From: Puffinus mauretanicus
Taxonomy: Eukaryota > Chordata > Aves > Procellariiformes > Procellariidae
DNA length: 64,000 nt
Reading direction: 5' to 3'
Assembly (NCBI GenBank): GCA_023333565.1
Contig: JAJKFH010002269.1
Span: 186,001 to 250,000, forward strand
In this document: positions 61,921 through 64,000 of the stretch, in pieces
Numbering within the stretch: position 1 is the first letter of the stretch
How the letters are laid out: each line of letters starts with the position of its first letter
Made by a program: the position numbers and the translations under genes
Notes under the pieces: model-generated
Told to the model about the DNA's origin: nothing
The model's database searches: none
The model's input: the letters and a program-made list of their open reading frames with translations, nothing else

Positions 61921-64000
61921 TTTACGACTCCTCCACTCCCATGATCATTTCAGAGCTCAGTCACAGCTCTGCCAATCTGTGTCAACAGATTGCTCCGCTA
62001 TAAAATGAAACTTTGTGTAAATCGATGAAAGAACTTCAGCCACCGGTTCTAGGGAGTGGAAGTAGGGTGGTTTGAGTGTGCATCCTCGTTTTTCATAAAA
62101 TAATACTCAGGAACAAGTTGGCATTTACTGAACACAGTTTCTGGCAGTGCGCTAGTGGACTGTCCTAACTTTGGGGTAATTTGATGATTTTGGCATTGAA
62201 TATGCCCGCCATTGCAGATTTTAAGCTCTTCTGTTGGTTTTCGGTATGTAGGAATGAGAGAGAGGTGAGAAAAGAGTGTCTGAGAAAACACAAAATGTAT
62301 GCAGCTGTCAGCAAATTTCAGGTATGGATATCCAGCTGCAACCCCAAATAGGACATTTTCATCATACTTTCTCATATGCAGTGTTAATCACATCTATTTA
62401 TTTATGGCATTTCTTTGAAATTGCTCCATTTTTTTTTAACTTATTAGCAAATGTAGTGATGAAAAAAAAGTTAGAATTGTATTTTTTTTGAAAATCCCTT
62501 TTAAATAATTGCTTTCTTAAAAGAACTACATCCAATAGTCCAGATTTAATCCACTACTACTAAACCACAAGAATATTCAGTTTAAGTCCATTACCACTGA
62601 CAAAAGAGAAAATTGGCATATTATGAGCAAAGATAGGTACAGTCACCATATATGTCATGAAATCTTCAGTTGAAGCTTTTTGGAAAATCTGGCATTTATT
62701 AATTTGGCAAACACTGGCTATGCACAGTAATAAACTGCGGCACAATTTAGGTTTAGTATAGAGTACTTGCACAGCATCAAAAATGTATTTCTGATGGGAT
62801 TAATTGACAGATCCTAGCAGTAGCTGGAATTTATGTTAACAAACCACTTTTTCCGTTCTAGCTTTTAGCTAAGTGGAAACCTTACAAGTAAATAGTATAA
62901 TGGAGATAAGGCACTGTAAAACTTTAAAATTTCAGCATTTCTATTGTTATGTTTCATCCCTTGATAGCTGCACAAGGAATTCTCTAAGTGATACAACTTT
63001 TTGACTGAAGTTTCAATGGCTTAAATGTGTTCCTCTGAAGTTGGTCTAATTTTAGGCTCCTTTGCGGTCTCATTTAGGGCTCCAAGTGACACCAGCATTT
63101 ATTTATTCTTTTGTTCTCCCTGACTGCACAAACCTACAGTGTCATAGTAAGAAAAAGCTATAGAACATTTTAATAACGTGGAAGCACTTCACTTGAAACT
63201 GTGAGATGAATTGCTAAAGATAATTTACATTGAAGCCACTGAACCAAAATCCCAGGCTCAAATTAAGGCCTTGGGCTTTACAATAAATCTGAATGAATCT
63301 GCAACATGGATCTGACTCCTCCTACACCGTAAGAAAACTAACTCCGATCAGCTGCTTGGACATTACCTTTTTGCTCAACTCTGTCACAGCACTTATTCTG
63401 TCACACAGATATCATTTATACACATTTATTACTTTAATTTTCTACTGCCTCAACTATTTTCAATAGCTTGAGAATTTTCTTGTCACACACCACTGCCCTC
63501 CCAAACAAAACCAAGTTGCTCTGCACCAGTTTTACCACCATTTCAAAACACTTTTACACAATAGTTTTGTTTCCATTCACTTGGGACTTGATCCCACTCT
63601 CACTGCAAAGTCAGCAGCAGCTTTGCCATAAGCGTGGAAGATGTATCTTTCTTCTGTGTGTGCCTTTTCCTCATTTCCTTTCTGATAGCAGGAAGTTATG
63701 TCTGTTTTTACTTTTAGTTTTCCTCTTAGTATTTAATGAAATTCTTTGATTTTTTGCACTTGCATTTTTTTTTTCTCCAAAGTCCATATAAAAGCTAGCC
63801 AGCGTTTTTTTTCCCTAGAAGTCTAGAAAATATTGATGGACTCTACAGAAACGCCATCCTCCTCTTTTGCTGCTCTATTTCCCTCAACTGTTCTTTGTAG
63901 CAATTTTCCACTGATCTTGTTTCTAATGACAGTGTGTCATAAAAGAGTTGGTATGAAAAAGGAAGACAGCCATTTGCCTTCTTACACCTCGTTTTCTTCA
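61921..64000. other. no gene seen
   Basis: AT-rich unique sequence to the end of the window, with T/A homopolymer runs near 62430 and 63760. The 93-codon plus frame at 63468-63749 is Phe/Leu/Ser-rich and not recognisable. Confidence 0.4.

Overview
The window looks like a gene-poor, AT-rich stretch of a bird chromosome. The evidence is its repeats. Four CR1 LINE copies carry the typical avian CR1 3' end (ATTCTATGATTCTATGATTC or a decayed form). There is also one solo LTR of the endogenous retrovirus type common in birds (sense-strand start TGTCCTGGTT, end AACCACGACA). I see no prokaryotic features, operons, rRNA, tRNA or CRISPR. Most of the 64 kb is non-coding, either intergenic or a very long intron. 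Almost all short open frames are the random frames expected in DNA of this composition.

Layout. 1-4549: AT-rich unique sequence, with a small palindrome (1652-1671) and a short tandem repeat (3139-3168). 4550-6160: a 5'-truncated CR1 on the minus strand that keeps a broken reverse-transcriptase region; an 11-bp-arm hairpin (6149-6177) lies at its truncated end. 7974-11803: two short families of diverged direct repeats, R1 (7974/10242) and R2 (10150/11727); the R2 pair brackets about 1.5 kb containing a 125-codon open frame. 12640-12960: a GC- and CpG-richer patch. 13689-13756: a nested direct/inverted repeat. 14747-14774: a (TG)14 microsatellite. 18974-19477: the solo LTR, with a perfect 5-bp target duplication.

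23147-24239 is the most gene-like part. A plus-strand terminal-exon candidate has a splice acceptor, 60 codons, a stop and an AATAAA about 450 bases further on. It is followed by a second exon candidate with a strong acceptor, 64 open codons and a GTGAG donor. Both start in phase 0, so they could be alternative 3' ends of one gene whose other exons lie mostly outside the window. I do not recognise the protein. A weaker minus-strand terminal exon is at 34424-34564.

24395-53220 is otherwise mostly plain sequence. It holds a CpG-rich spot (about 30420-30535), an exact 23-bp sequence present twice (29653 and 31213), a homeodomain-site-like AT cluster next to a perfect 12-bp-arm palindrome (49914-50020), and a 26-bp tandem duplication (52860-52911). 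From 53221 to 55640 three plus-strand CR1 3' fragments lie close together. From 55641 to the end I see only unique AT-rich sequence.

I found no convincing new biological system. The best leads are the paired 3' exons, the R1/R2 repeat block, and the palindrome with its TAAT cluster.
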